Below are positions 10,329 through 21,660 of a stretch of DNA of 64,000 nt, in pieces; position 1 is the stretch's first letter; every line of letters begins with the position of its first letter. Location: NCBI GenBank assembly GCA_963971535.1, contig OZ020593.1:35250576-35314575 (forward strand). Direction: 5' to 3'. Below the pieces are notes generated by a model that did not search any database, had not been told where the DNA came from, and worked only from the letters and a program-made list of their open reading frames with translations. The stretch comes from Notolepis coatsorum (Eukaryota > Chordata > Actinopteri > Aulopiformes > Paralepididae). Made by a program: the position numbers and the translations under genes.

Positions 10329-11515
10329 TTAACTCTTTAATTGCCAGACCCGAGATATCTCGGGTTAACTCGCCATGCGTTGGACGCCAGACCCGAGATA
10401 TCTCGGGTTTTGGTAGTTTTTTATTATTAATATTTTTTTTATATCTACGTTTTCTCCCATTTTTCTATTTTTCTCCCATCCCAATTTCGTGTTATCCAAT
10501 TCTACCCTCCCCTGTCTCGAACGTTAGGCCATGCCTCCCATTGGTCGGCTGCAATGTGGACGAAGCCTTGCATCACGTGTCCCCTCCGGTACACGAGGAG
10601 GCAGCCGTCGCATCTTTTCACCTGCACAGCGCGATCTCTCAGTGGCGAGGAGTAGCACGTGGGAGGCTCACGCTGCCCCCGTCACTTCCTGATTCTGCTG
10701 CGCAGGCGCACCAACCGACCTGTAAGAGTCGCTGTCCACAACGTCCGATCCCCACCCACCAGCTTCCCACCCCTAACACTGCCAATTGTGTTAGTATGAA
10801 CGACCAGCCAAGCTGGTAGCAATGCCGAGAGCTGGGCTCGAACCCAGCATCTCCTGCATTAGTGGCGAGCGCCTTGCCCACTGCGCCACTTAGCCGCCCT
10901 GTTTTTTCTTTTATTCAATATTTTTATTCATTATTCATCCACTGACCTCGGTGTTGCCATAGGAAAGGATTTTGAGATTGCCAAAGTGCAATACCGGCTG
11001 CATCCTGCCAGATGGCAGTGTCGCCCACCCTTTGAAACCTTATATCTAACTCTGTGTTACACTCAAATGTCTCCGGGCGCTATATTTAGATGGAGACGAG
11101 TAAGTCGCTTCATCCGACCACTTCAAAACGCAACTGGCACACTCTATCCATAAGTTGTGCCAAATTATGTCGGGGACCAGATGGAAACCAATACTGGAAA
11201 TCGCGATCAGACAATTGGAATATTCTTTTTGGAATACACCCGACCTCAGGTAAGGACTATCTGACATCAATTTCAGCTTGATCCAACAATGTTTTCATAT
11301 CGATCCAGCTGATCGGCTTCTGTAGTGTTCGAATGCCGTTACTGGCCATCAAAGCATTAAAAAAACGTTCATGATGAAACATAATACCTATTATATACAT
11401 TTGATTCCAGGCAAGAAACGCCAACGCTTATAGTAGAATACACGTAGCGCCCTATAACTCAGCGGTTCAGGAATTATCCCGGATCACTCCTAAACTATAC
11501 TTATATTCACCACGG
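10329..11515 (+). mobile_element. TTAA element family D, copy D1, carrying a SINE
   Basis: The left end is TTAA 10329-10332 followed by CTCTTTAATTGCC. Two perfect 18-bp palindromes ACCCGAGATATCTCGGGT lie at 10348-10365 and 10391-10408. A SINE is inserted at 10431-10899. The donor-like CAGGTAAGGACTAT (11249-11262) matches copies D2, D3 and D4. The right end is lost where a LINE fragment begins at about 11516. Confidence 0.68.
10431..10899 (-). mobile_element. tRNA-derived SINE, copy 1
   Basis: Read on the minus strand from 10899 it has a tRNA-like head with A box TGGCGCAGTGG and B box GGTTCGAGCCC. A body of about 380 bp shared with copies at 28489-28974, 30497-30751 and 45405-45873 follows, ending in a T/A-rich tail. 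The tRNA-like head is the internal RNA polymerase III promoter. Confidence 0.85.
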
Positions 11516-12027
11516 GATAACGCACGAATGTAGGCTGATCTCGGACAACGACGAGAAGGCCTACCGGGAGGAGGTTGAGGTACTGGAACGCTGGTGCCAG
11601 GACAACAGCCTTCTCCTGAACATTGGTAAAACCAAGGAGCTGATTGTGGATTTTAGGAGGAGACAGCAGGAGACACACACACCACTGAGGATAAACGGGG
11701 CTACCGTGGACAGGGTGAGCAGCTTCAAGTACCTGGGGGTCCACATCTCAGAGGACCTGACATGGACAACACACATAGACTCAGTCGTAAAAAAGGCGAA
11801 GCAGCGCCTCTACCACCTGAGACAGTTAAGGAAGTTCAGAGTATCTGGGAAGATACTCCAGTATGCCCTACTTTGTTTACTTGTTTATTGCACAATGTCG
11901 CTCTTGGTTGGATTCTTATTATATATTATTACTATTGTATTATGCACATCGTTGCGGGCAAGACCCCCCGCATTTCACTGTATACCTGTATGCCGTGACA
12001 AATAAAACTCTTGTATCTTGTATCTTG
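11516..12027 (+). pseudogene. 5'-truncated LINE, reverse transcriptase fragment
   Basis: In-frame sequence from about 11555 reads ERWCQDNSLLLNIGKTKEL and SFKYLGVHISEDLTWTTHI, the block after the catalytic palm in fish LINE reverse transcriptases (L2/CR1/Rex-like). The frame then jumps after RKFRVSGKILQ to 3' UTR sequence ending in CTTGTATCTTGTATCTTG. The catalytic motifs are absent. It abuts TTAA element A4 directly. Confidence 0.75.
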
Positions 12028-12958
12028 TTAACCCATTCTCTGCCGGAGCTTATATCCATCCTTGTAGCCTCTCTGCCAGCACTATTTGTCTATGGAGATG
12101 TTCACCTTCTTTGCAGGGCTATAACTTTTTAAATTGTATTGGTAAATTGACATTACTATGGCCCATTCAACATCAATTATCTATCGTTCAGGATGTAGGA
12201 ACGTTTTACTTTTTCATTCACACATTCATACTAAAATACCGTCCAGAGTATAAATATGTTTTTATCGTTTTCTGCTGTATTTCATAGAAGGTGAGATATA
12301 GCCATAAATGCATATATTAGATGATCAAATGCAGTTTGATACCGATCAACGTTATATAAAAAATTTCAACTGTACATGATCCTAAACGTCATGACTGGTC
12401 ATCTGCTGGTGACCGGAGGGGGGGGGGGGGGGGGGTCGTTTATAATTCAATGACCGACGTTAAATGATTCATGTAGTATGGGTGATATATAGATCAGAGC
12501 AGTTTGTATGGATAATAATAATAAAAAACGCTGAAACTCACGGCAGCTTCCTCTTACCGTTGGGCGATCACACTGGCGCAAACAGATCCCAGTTATGTGA
12601 TGTTGATCTAGGTGATCCAGTTCCGGTTTGTATAATACTAATATACGTCCAATCATGTTGTTTATTGAGTTATGGCAACGGATCGATATCCACGGTGTCT
12701 GGATAGAGTCCGAGTGGCCGGACGGAATAGGGGACGGACTAAGCACTTCCGGCCACTTCCGGTTTTGGCAACTCGCTGATTGGCCACCAGGTGGCGGTAT
12801 TGAAGCGTTGCAGAGTTGAGCGGAGTCCTACAGCACCAGCCAAGACTCCGTGGGTGAAATGTGAATACCATGACGAAAATATGAAATATTGATCTCAAAG
12901 ACGCCTTTAGGCGTCATTGGCAGATTACGCATGGCGGAGAATGCGGAGAATGGGTTAA
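12028..12958 (-). mobile_element. TTAA element family A, copy A4 (inverted)
   Basis: Bounded by TTAA 12028-12031 and 12955-12958. The right end carries the box GACGCCTTTAGGCGTC (12900-12915). The body shares CATCTGCTGGTGACCGG-type and CGTTTATAATTC segments with A1-A3 in reverse. A donor-like GTGAGT lies on the minus strand at 12541. It contains a poly-G tract at about 12418-12436. Non-coding. Confidence 0.72.
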
Positions 12959-13046
12959 TTAAGCTAAAGAAAACAAAGAAATGAAATCAAGAATGAATTG
13001 ATATCCAATGCAAGCAACTGATAGTAATGCACTACTGCTGTGCTAA

Positions 13047-13216
13047 GTTCTGTATCGTTAGGGCTCAGCTTGGCTTCGCCTTCTGCACTATCTCGCGTAC
13101 GTGCACGCGCACTGAATAAACCACAAATGTACCTCTAATACCAGTATTAGTCTGACCACACCCCTCATCAGCTTACCTTCATAAGCAGGTGTGTGGTCAC
13201 CTGCTCTCCTCCTTCT
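13047..13216 (+). repeat. DIRS left inverted terminal repeat
   Basis: The outer 21 bases (GTTCTGTATCGTTAGGGCTC...) are specific to this end. The rest is identical in reverse complement to the right repeat up to GCTCTCCTCCTT. Confidence 0.9.
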
Positions 13217-13358
13217 CGCTTTCACCACAAGGAAGTGCCTCGGTAGTACCCCACTTGACGTGTCGTTGATAAGTTGAAAAGAGTTGTGACTAGGTTTACA
13301 TTGTGCCTAACCTTTTTCTTCTCTCACTTGTTTATATAAGAAAAAGGTTTGGGTCATA

Positions 13359-15032
13359 ATGTATTCCGCGGAGAGTAGACCCGCTAGACCTACTCTTCAC
13401 CACCGATTCTCCATTCCCGCCTCCGTCGTGCGTTCCGGTGCTGGGCTGTTGCCACTCTCGTGGTTGCCGACCCAGCCCGGGAGACTGCCGGTGGATAGTT
13501 TTCCTCACCGACGAGCCGAGGGTTCGGAGCCGTCGCTCCGGCGATGGCCTGATCTCGACTCTGGTTCCTCTGTTTCTGGGGAATCGCCCGTTGATGAACG
13601 GGGGATTGTCTTAGAGCCAGGGGATTTGCGACGAAAACTTTTTGCGTCTGCTCGCTCACGTCGTCACATGGTGGCGTGCAGACGCGAACGGCCTGGGTTT
13701 GGGGAATTGCTGGAGACCAGCGAGGCCGCGTCCGACTCTGGATTTCTGATGGAAACTGAAGACTTCATGGAGGAGGCGGACGGGTTCTTGTATGATGGTC
13801 CCGTGGAGGAGAGTATCCCTCCTCCGGAGACCCCGGGGTGGGGGGAAATGGCTCCACGGGGCGCCTTGTTCGAGGATGTCGGGGAACCACCTTGGCCTCA
13901 TCAACAGGATGCCCTACTGTCGGCCGCATCGGATTGTGGCTCCTTGACCAGTCGCAGCCTGCTGTATGCGAGGGATGCGGGGTCGGTGGAGGAGGGTCCG
14001 CAGGGGGAACTGCGGGCCTTGTTTCCCGAGCTCATGGCGGTAGCCGCCGCTGCAAACGGTGTGCCGCTGCCGCAGCCATTGCCTGCTCCTGTCCCTGATG
14101 ACCTCATAGGCCATCCCTGGCAGCGTCCCCCGGTGAGAGGGGTGGACGTTGTCTACCCATTTTTCCCATCGATGGGGGCCTATGTTCGTCGGGGCCAGGC
14201 GGTCTCCAACATCATGGGACTGACTCCCGCCTACGTACCAGTTACGCGGGTGTCGGGGTTGGTCAAAGGTATGGGGGAGGGCGTACCTCGGCTTGACAAT
14301 CCGATGGCCGCGCTCCTCTGTCCGGATATGGTGTGGGAGCCCCTATGCAAGCCGGTCCTCCAGGGGAGGTCGGCTAGGCGATTGGCTTATTGGGGTGACC
14401 AGTCATTTATCGCCGGTACACAGTCGCTGGCTGCGGCTTCTAACATCGCCCACCTGGCTAGATTTGTATCGGGGATAATGATGGGCGGCGCGGATCTGAA
14501 CGAGGTGAGGTGCGATCAGATCACCCAGGCTGCGGGAGCTGTGCTGCACCTCTCCCAGGTGCTAGCCATAGCCATGGGTAAAGTGCGCGCCCTGGCCACC
14601 CTGGGCCAGCGTCACCTTTGGCTGGAGCAGGCTCGTGTACCTGAGAAGAAGAGAGCCCCTCTTCTGACGGCCGACCTCTCCGACGCTGGCCTGTTCGGGA
14701 AGGCCCTGCTATTGATGACCTCAACATGCAGAGAGATGGCAGAGGAGAGATCCATCCTCCAACCCCATTTTCCGCCTCCCGTCCTTGCCGGTGGGGGCAG
14801 AAGGCTTCCGCGACGTCGAGCTGTCTCCGTCGCCGCTACCACTGCTCCCGCCGCCGCTGCTGGCCCTGCCAAGAGGGCTAGGAGACGAGGCGACGCTTCA
14901 GCCACCGCCGGCCCATCCCAGACCGGAGGAGACGGTAGGGAACGTCGTGTCCAGCAGACTGTAAACTACCGTCCCTCCGGGGCTCCCCGGGGTGGCCAGA
15001 CTCGAGCGGCGCGAGGTGGCAGGCGCCGCTGA
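13359..15032 (+). CDS. DIRS gag-like protein, 557 aa
   Basis: Single uninterrupted ORF starting 143 nt inside the left inverted repeat. The N-terminal third is Ser/Arg/Pro-rich, the middle is acidic, and residues about 240-480 hold the conserved-looking part. Segments such as QITQAAGAVLHLSQVLAIAM, QRHLWLEQARVPEKKRAPLL and DLSDAGLFGKALLLM resemble the helical region of fish DIRS gag-like proteins. The C terminus (about 490-557) is strongly basic (RRLPRRRAVS, KRARRRG, GGRRR), as expected for nucleic-acid binding. It probably forms the particle around the element RNA. The intact length in an element lacking all enzymatic genes is notable. Identification rests on motif memory only; alternatives are another retroelement gag or a co-opted gag. 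Confidence 0.65.
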   Translation: MYSAESRPARPTLHHRFSIPASVVRSGAGLLPLSWLPTQPGRLPVDSFPHRRAEGSEPSLRRWPDLDSGSSVSGESPVDERGIVLEPGDLRRKLFASARSRRHMVACRRERPGFGELLETSEAASDSGFLMETEDFMEEADGFLYDGPVEESIPPPETPGWGEMAPRGALFEDVGEPPWPHQQDALLSAASDCGSLTSRSLLYARDAGSVEEGPQGELRALFPELMAVAAAANGVPLPQPLPAPVPDDLIGHPWQRPPVRGVDVVYPFFPSMGAYVRRGQAVSNIMGLTPAYVPVTRVSGLVKGMGEGVPRLDNPMAALLCPDMVWEPLCKPVLQGRSARRLAYWGDQSFIAGTQSLAAASNIAHLARFVSGIMMGGADLNEVRCDQITQAAGAVLHLSQVLAIAMGKVRALATLGQRHLWLEQARVPEKKRAPLLTADLSDAGLFGKALLLMTSTCREMAEERSILQPHFPPPVLAGGGRRLPRRRAVSVAATTAPAAAAGPAKRARRRGDASATAGPSQTGGDGRERRVQQTVNYRPSGAPRGGQTRAARGGRRR

Positions 15033-17883
15033 GTGACTTTTCCCCCTCTGTGTCCCCTCCTCTACACCCTCCCCGGCCCCCCTATGATTTTGTGCCTTGA
15101 TCACATATTATTTATTTAATAAAAAAGTTCCCTGATATAAGGGGGACTGTGGTTGGCCGAACAAACTGTGTGTTTCTTCAATACAAATCATGTGGTGGGG
15201 TTGTGTTTTATGAATCTACCCTGTTACGTTGGGGGAATGAGTTGTGTTGTGTTACGAGTTTTTAAGCAAGGTCTGCAACTTACACTCGGTAATAGGTTCT
15301 ATTAGCTTGATGCTCCACATGCAATTAGAACTGGTGATATTCCATTGCTTTAACTAAGTATGTGTTCACAACGCTGTGTTGTTAGTTGCAGTAATGCTCG
15401 TACACACTTTTCATGGCCTAGCCATTACTCTCGTTCAACGTCTTCCTATAGCTTAGGCTGCGGGTATGGGATTCACGCACAGGCGACTTGTGTTTTTTGT
15501 TGTAAACCCTTTTACACTTTGTGGGTAGCTAACATTGTATTAGCTTATGCTATATGTGTTTTGTTCTACCAGAGGTTTTCAAAATGGCTACGGTTGTTTT
15601 CTGTGTGTAGGGATAGAAGGTGTGTTTTTCGGGAGGGGGTGTCGGATAAACCCCTCCTTTACCCACTTGATTGGTTTAGAGGTTGTTGACCCTCCTGCTG
15701 AGCCAGTCAGGGCCAAGCCAGTGCTTGGCGGGGGAGGGGGGGGGGGGGAGGGGTATTCTACCGACTCCTGTTATGACAGGATCCGGTGGGTTTTCCCCGC
15801 CCGTTATAGCGTTGTTGCTATGGCGACGCCTTCCATGAGCTGGTGTCGTAAAGATGTCGAGGGTAGAGCGCAGGACTTAACCTGCTGCGCTCGTTTTTGT
15901 GTCAAACTTGAGTCTGTTGGTCACGTGTCTCACAGTTTACATATCTTTTTCTTGACCGTGGTCTCATGTGGGAAGGTGTTTCTGGGGGAATCTGGTCTTA
16001 CACTCTGATTAAGAGGAGTGACTGGATTAAAATCATGTGAAAACACAGGGTTTTTTACTCCCAGCTGTGCAGTTAGGTCATACATGTGATGCCTTTTCTT
16101 TATTTTATAAAGAGTTGAATGTTCATTCATGGAGTTGATTGCATCTCGCCCCTCTTGTCGTTTCCCTGGGCGTCTTGGGGATTCAATATGGTGGTCTAGC
16201 CGGCCTATTGTTGATGTGGGTATGTCCAAACGCACACATAGTGCTGGCTCAGGATGTGCTTTGGCCGTTGCTGACTGGCGCGCCTCGTTTGCTTTGGTGA
16301 AACAGCGTTTTTATGGAGCAATTGGGATGGGGGTTTTTCCTCTTCCGACATCCTGTGTGTTGTCGATGGGTTCCCGTTCATGTCAGGGGATGATGACGGA
16401 ATGGGTCTGGGCATATGGGAAGGGTCTCACGCCCTAGGGGTGGGCCGCCGGACGCGGTTCATACCGACACGTCTGGGTGGCGCCTTCTTTTTATGTTGGG
16501 ATCAGACGCGCATATCTGCCCCTTCTCCTGGGGTTGGCAGGTCGGCGTGGTTAGGGCACGGGACTGGTTCTGGTCGCGCTGGTCCAGATCAGTGCACCCG
16601 TTGTCCGCTGGGGATGCAGATCTGCTGTTCTGGTACCCTGAGGGACTTAGGGTTTTTTCGGGGGGAAAAATGCTAGGTCGATCCGGGTGTCACAGGGTTG
16701 TGCGTTATGGGACCCCTTGTTGGTACCGAGTGCGGGGTGCTGGGGGCTGGTCTTCCATATTACGCTCTTCTCTTGCGTTTTGGCGCTGAGGAGCCTGTTG
16801 GGTGGGGTTAACCTCCTTTGGGATCCTGTGCTCCCCGTATCGCCGGGCCCGGTCCGGGGTGATGCCCGTTGACCTGTAGGCCCGGGATGGCCCTGTTGGG
16901 AACCGGAACGCGGGCTGCGGTGGTACCGCCGGTGCGTTTCGGGGTTTCCTGAGGGGTTATGGGACCAACCGTTGCATGGGGTGATGCCTGGGTGGTTGGT
17001 TCTCTGGTGTGTTGCTGCAGTGTCAACTCCCGGTTCTCCGGTTGAGGGTGCCCCTGCACGTTCATGACGTCTGCCGATCGTATGGGCTTTTCTGTGGGCA
17101 GCTGTCAGGGGCCGTGTGGTCTACGGATCCCGCTCCTGACGTGCTGTTGAAAGCTTGGTTATGCGACAACGCCAGCATACGCCCCTTCCGCCGGGGCGGC
17201 TGTTTCGGCTGTCCTTTCTGGCGCCTGCCTCGTCCGCAGTTGTTCCAGGCTTGGGTTGACAGCCTGTTGCCTGGTCTTCCCCGGTGCACTGCCTGTTCCG
17301 TTGGTTAACTCTTGTGTGTTATGACCATGCTGTCTGCCTGTTGCAGGGCTTGTGTTCCAGGCGGTGTGCTGTTGAGGGGGACAGGGCCCGCTCGGCTGAG
17401 GGGCCTTTGTCCGAATACGCTGGCGATGTGAGGGGCGGGGTCACTAGGTGCCCCCCTGGTGGGGTCTTGATGCTGGCATCATGGACTTCTCCGGGCCCCC
17501 ATTCCGGGGGTCCAGTCCCTTTGGTGGGTCTGGGTCTTCCTTCGCGCTCCGCTGCTACGGCCTTGCCACGGGGTTGGGTTTGCCCTTGACCCCGTGATTC
17601 TGGGGGCAGTAACGAGGTTGTTCCTCCGTTCGTTCCCGGGTGGCATGCGGGTTGTGCGTGTGTGTAGTCGTGGGGTCAAGCCACGGTCTGCTCACCCTGT
17701 GCGTTAAGTTGCTTGAGAGCTCTTCGCACGGTCGGGTCCGTCGCCTTCCCGTGAAGCCTCTAATAGGGGGGATACCCTCCATTAGGGGGGGTCGGGGGGG
17801 CTCGGCCCTCCCTGTTCTGATGGTTTTGGGGGGCTGTCAGCGGGGTGTATTTGTCAGCCAAGTGGCTCCGCTTGGCCTCCCTT
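15033..17883 (+). other. Interior of DIRS element without recognisable ORF
   Basis: Longest open frames are about 100-153 codons. None shows RT (YxDD-type), RNase H or tyrosine recombinase motifs in any frame I read. The plus strand is G-rich from about 16300 to 17880. A possible polyadenylation signal (AATAAA) lies at 15118-15123, just after the gag ORF. The segment occupies the place of pol and YR in a full element. Confidence 0.6.
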
Positions 17884-17978
17884 GTGCAGAAGGCGAAGCC
17901 AAGCTGAGCCCTAACGATACAGAACGTTGGGTTATGACTATAACCAAGTTCTGTTAGTTAGGGCGATGCTTGGCTTCG
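17884..17978 (+). repeat. DIRS internal complementary region
   Basis: Bases 17884-17925 are the reverse complement of 13047-13088, and 17926-17978 the reverse complement of 18161-18213, fused without a gap. The fusion templates the element ends during replication. Confidence 0.92.
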
Positions 17979-18023
17979 GACGGCCGCTGCAGCCCTTGAC
18001 CTCACCTTGTGGTGAAAGCTTGG

Positions 18024-18213
18024 GAAGGAGGAGAGCAGGTGACCACACACCTGCTTATGAAGGTAAGCTGATGAGGGGTGTGGTCAGACTAATACTGGTA
18101 TTAGAGGTACATTTGTGGTTTATTCAGTGCGCGTGCACGTACGCGAGATAGTGCAGAAGGCGAAGCCAAGCATCGCCCTAACTAACAGAACTTGGTTATA
18201 GTCATAACCCAAC
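18024..18213 (+). repeat. DIRS right inverted terminal repeat
   Basis: Reverse complement of the left repeat over its core, with its own 39-base outer tip ending CATAACCCAAC at 18213. The next bases are GTT, as at the left tip. Confidence 0.9.
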
Positions 18214-19380
18214 GTTAACGTGACATGCATCTTGCTCTATTTTGCCTCAACCAAAGTTGGCATTTTGTTCATCTGGTCTGCTATACAAAACACGCTGTTG
18301 TCATTGACATTTGTCAATTTGTGCAGCTCCGGCCGCTCAGATACTCTCGTCTGGTCAGTACGCTACAACACTCACACATGCATGTTTCAACGATGAGGAG
18401 TCAGCCAGCTAGCCAACCAGTCAGTCACTCACTCACTCACCCAGTAAGCGATTGAGACGTGTACTGGCCCTGTCTCCCCGGGTGCAGCAAAGAAAATAAA
18501 AAAGTTGATATATTTAGATGGAGGTCAAAGTAAATTATTAAACACAGTCATACCACCCCACACCCTGTCCTTGGTTTTTCTATTTTCAATTAGGGCTGCA
18601 CACATGCACATGTGCACTCATACATGTACTGTACGCACACACGCAAACACTATATACTATCCCACACACTGTGTGACTTTTACAAATGTACAATTTTCTC
18701 TTTTACAGCTCTCCTGTTATGACCGGTGAACTGCCCCCGTGATACTGCCTCCATGTATTTCCAATTACATTATATGGGAAAAAAGGTGGAGGGACAGATG
18801 GAAAGAGCGAGCAAGAGAGGGAGAGGGAGGGAGAGAGAGAGGGGGGGGGGGGGGGGGGGAGAAAAAGAGCAACGCAGCAAGCTAGGTTAATGCAGAAGCT
18901 AGGTTATAAGGAAGACAAATAGCGTGACACCTTAATGGATCCATGCAGTTATCCGTTATGAATAAAGTGAGATTGCTTCATAAAAGTACCCTCTACCATT
19001 AAAGACTGCACCGAACCGCTAGCATAGATCCCAGAGACAAAGGGCGCACACGTGTTTGCAGCAGTTAACGTTAGAATAAATTGTGTTGTAAAAAAAGCTG
19101 ACCGTGGGTCCAATATAATTGACGTTGACTTGGAAATTACGCTAAGACCCCGGCGGAGAACTGAGGGTTATGACTGTATTTAAGCATTGCATCACGCGAC
19201 GGAGTGTGTTATACAAATTAGATCATGCCTATGGGTGGTTGTTAGGCCCGAGGCGCAGCCGAGGGTCGTTAGACCCCCATAGGTGTGATCTAATTTGTAT
19301 AACACGTGACTTCAAGTGATGTAAGTGTAAGTGACGTTTATACAATGACCCAATTCACCCAACCTTATTGCTATACAATA
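18214..19380. other. No gene seen; microsatellites and one hairpin
   Basis: Contains CAGT/CACT-type simple repeats near 18415-18440, CA-rich DNA near 18600, GA-rich DNA with a 19-base poly-G at 18841-18859, and the hairpin described separately. No coding signal recognised. Confidence 0.6.
19206..19305. repeat. Hairpin: 30-bp arms with GC-rich palindromic centre
   Basis: Arms 19206-19235 and 19276-19305 pair with two mismatches (GTGTTATACAAATTAGATC...). The centre GAGGCGCAGCCGAGGG adds a second stem. It resembles foldback MITE architecture. Confidence 0.8.
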
Positions 19381-19392
19381 AACACACAGTAA

Positions 19393-21115
19393 TTGAAGCA
19401 TAATGGAGACTTATTCACAAAACCATCCACAGAGAAAGTAGATCCAATAGTAGATCCACTAGTAGACACCAGAGGGAGCTCCACAAACCATGTTACACCC
19501 AGAATCGGCTCAAACAAGGGACTAAACACCCTACCCACAGCTGTAAAGGAATGTGAATCACTACCCACTTTCAAAACCAAAAGAGAGCACCTACGGGAGA
19601 CTGCAATTCGAAACTGGCCCCTGTAAATGTCCTAACCCAACCCCCTCCAAAGTACAGTAAATGTCATAACCCAATAATACACAAGACCCTTTTCTTGGGA
19701 CCAAGTAAGGTTTAGTCGATAATCCAATGTACAGTTACCCCCCCGCCCCGCCTACCCAACCCCCACCCGACCACCTCCAATGTACAGTTTCCCCACCCCA
19801 CCTACCCAACCCCCCCCCCCTCCACCCCACCTACCCAACCTCCTCCAATGTACAGTTTCTTCGTCAAATGTATATACTCTCTTTTTTAGACTATTTTTGT
19901 ATCACAAACAGTACTGTATTTGTAAATCTGGTATGTCATAAATGTATAGATGTAGCAGTACTGTCTATCTGTATGTCATGTATGTCATACGTGTTATGAT
20001 GAATAAAAAATGGGGGACCCTGATGTAAACAAGATGAAAGTCTTTCTCTGGTCTGCATCCCCTTAACACAATCCCGCCCAAGGACGTATATATCCGTGTT
20101 TCGAATCCATGCTTAAAGGACCGAAGGACGGATACATCCGTGGCAAGTTTTTTGGCTTTTATTCCATTTTAATAACCTATTCAAGGTCGCCGAGCTGCAC
20201 TGCAGATCTACCCTACTCTTTGAATTCGAAAAAGTGCATTAACGGCCAGATCCTCTTAGGGGCGCTGCCGCGATAATGCAGTGTGCCCTGTGGCTGAACG
20301 GTGCATTTTTTTTTTTTTTTACTTTCAATGGAGTTTCCAGTTAGCTGGATTCTGGATGTGCAGCCTGTAGCTTGGAATACGTTTTGAATCGCGGATTTCA
20401 GTGTGCAGTAAAGGAATTTATCATCAGCCAATGGACATATTGATCTACCAGATGGCGATCGATAACTGGGAAATGGTCTGGCGGATCCAACCGGCTCATG
20501 GTAAGATCTTTTTCACGTAAATTACAGCCCGATCGGGCCTTGTTATGATACTCAACCAGCCGGTCAGCCTATGTGGCTACTTAGACGAACACGTTATTGG
20601 TAATCAATAATAAGAAACGACGTCCCCCGCCCCCCCCCCCCCCCCTTTCATGCATACATGCTTGAGGATCGTGCCGATCATATGCAGTTTGAGTTTTAAC
20701 TGTAGCTTATGTATAACGGAAATGCCATTGGATATAACGTTAGTAGCTATTAGCCCTTTATCTAGCCTTCCAGGAAATATACTAGACCAAATGCCGTATA
20801 ACGCTTATATTCACGGCACTATAAAATGAGAACGTATTGATGATTTTTTTTTTTCTTTAAGCCATTTTGAAGGGACGGTTTATGGTCTCAATTGACAATG
20901 AGAATGGACAGATAGAAATACTATAAAGTATAGATTTAGCTCTACAAACAGCCCCACGGACTGTGCAAGTCTGTTTACATATGCTGGTCGTCTAGAGTGA
21001 TATCTGACGCATCCCAATGGCCGCCAATGTGTTAACAATTGTGTGTATTGAGCCGTGCTGTATTGTACCCATTCTGCAATCTGTTAATAAAATGTTAAAT
21101 CAATCAATCAATCAA
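19393..21115 (+). mobile_element. LINE 3' end (ORF2 C terminus plus 3' UTR), split by B1
   Basis: An ORF ending at 19626 reads NTLPTAVKECESLPTFKTK, typical of the C terminus of LINE ORF2. The 3' UTR runs to 20062, is interrupted by TTAA element B1, and resumes at 21036 to end in (TCAA)n at about 21115. Other copies of this tail are at 22485-22735, 21416-24214 (minus) and 58019-58250 (minus). C-rich simple sequence lies at 19738-19850. Confidence 0.75.
20063..21035 (+). mobile_element. TTAA element family B, copy B1
   Basis: Starts TTAACACAATCCCGCC and ends ATGTGTTAAC, with TTAA at 20063-20066 and 21032-21035. The uninterrupted LINE tail at 58100 (minus) shows the empty site with a single TTAA. 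A donor-like GTAAGATC lies at 20501. A poly-C tract sits near 20627-20645. Non-coding. Confidence 0.85.
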
Positions 21116-21660
21116 ATATTTTTTAAATGTCTGCGATTTTTCTTTTGTTTCATGACAAATTAATTACATAATCCATGTGTATGTAACAAACTAACATATT
21201 CCAGTTGACTATCTTTTTTGGAGGATTCGTTCAAAAGCTATTCATACTTCCATTTTTCTATCTATAGCGGATTGATTCAGACAGAAAAAAATAAGTAATT
21301 CGGTTGTGGGAGGGATCTGGGGTCACGTGGAGTGTTATACAAAATAACAACCGGTAACTTGACGGTTTCAGCCAATAAGAATCAAGAAATGTGCATGCCA
21401 TTGTATAATCTTAGATTGATTGATTGAAAACTTTATTAACAGATTGCAGAATGGGTACAATACAGTACGGCTCAATACACACAATTGTTAACACGTTGAG
21501 TGCCACGGGTCCGGTGCCCCGGAAGCGTGAATACTTTACCCAAGGCAGTTGTCCTTCCGCGTTCGGTTTGCGTGCCCTGATTGGCCTCTCAGCGCCCAAT
21601 CGCGTTAGCCCTACTATCGCCTAACTACTCGCTCAATATACTACCATTTCACCGTGCATC

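Larger units (their letters stand above)
13047..18213 (+). mobile_element. DIRS-type retrotransposon, gag-only derivative
   Basis: Inverted terminal repeats share an uninterrupted core of about 147 bp (13068-13216 and 18024-18174) but have different outermost ends. The internal complementary region at 17884-17978 contains the reverse complement of the left extremity (13047-13088) joined directly to the reverse complement of the right extremity (18161-18213). This is the hallmark of DIRS1 elements, which copy their ends through a circular intermediate. The junction lets both ends be set to the base. The only long ORF is gag-like. The usual RT/RNase H, methyltransferase and tyrosine recombinase genes are not seen. 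Confidence 0.85.

Noticed and set aside
10850-10899. tRNA gene
   Set aside because: The A and B boxes are present but no cloverleaf with a proper acceptor stem and anticodon arm forms; the body and tail show it is a SINE head. The same holds at 28974, 30751, 42757 and 45873.
15360-17957. ORFs of about 100-153 codons inside the DIRS interior as possible pol/YR
   Set aside because: No RT, RNase H or recombinase motif was found in any of them.
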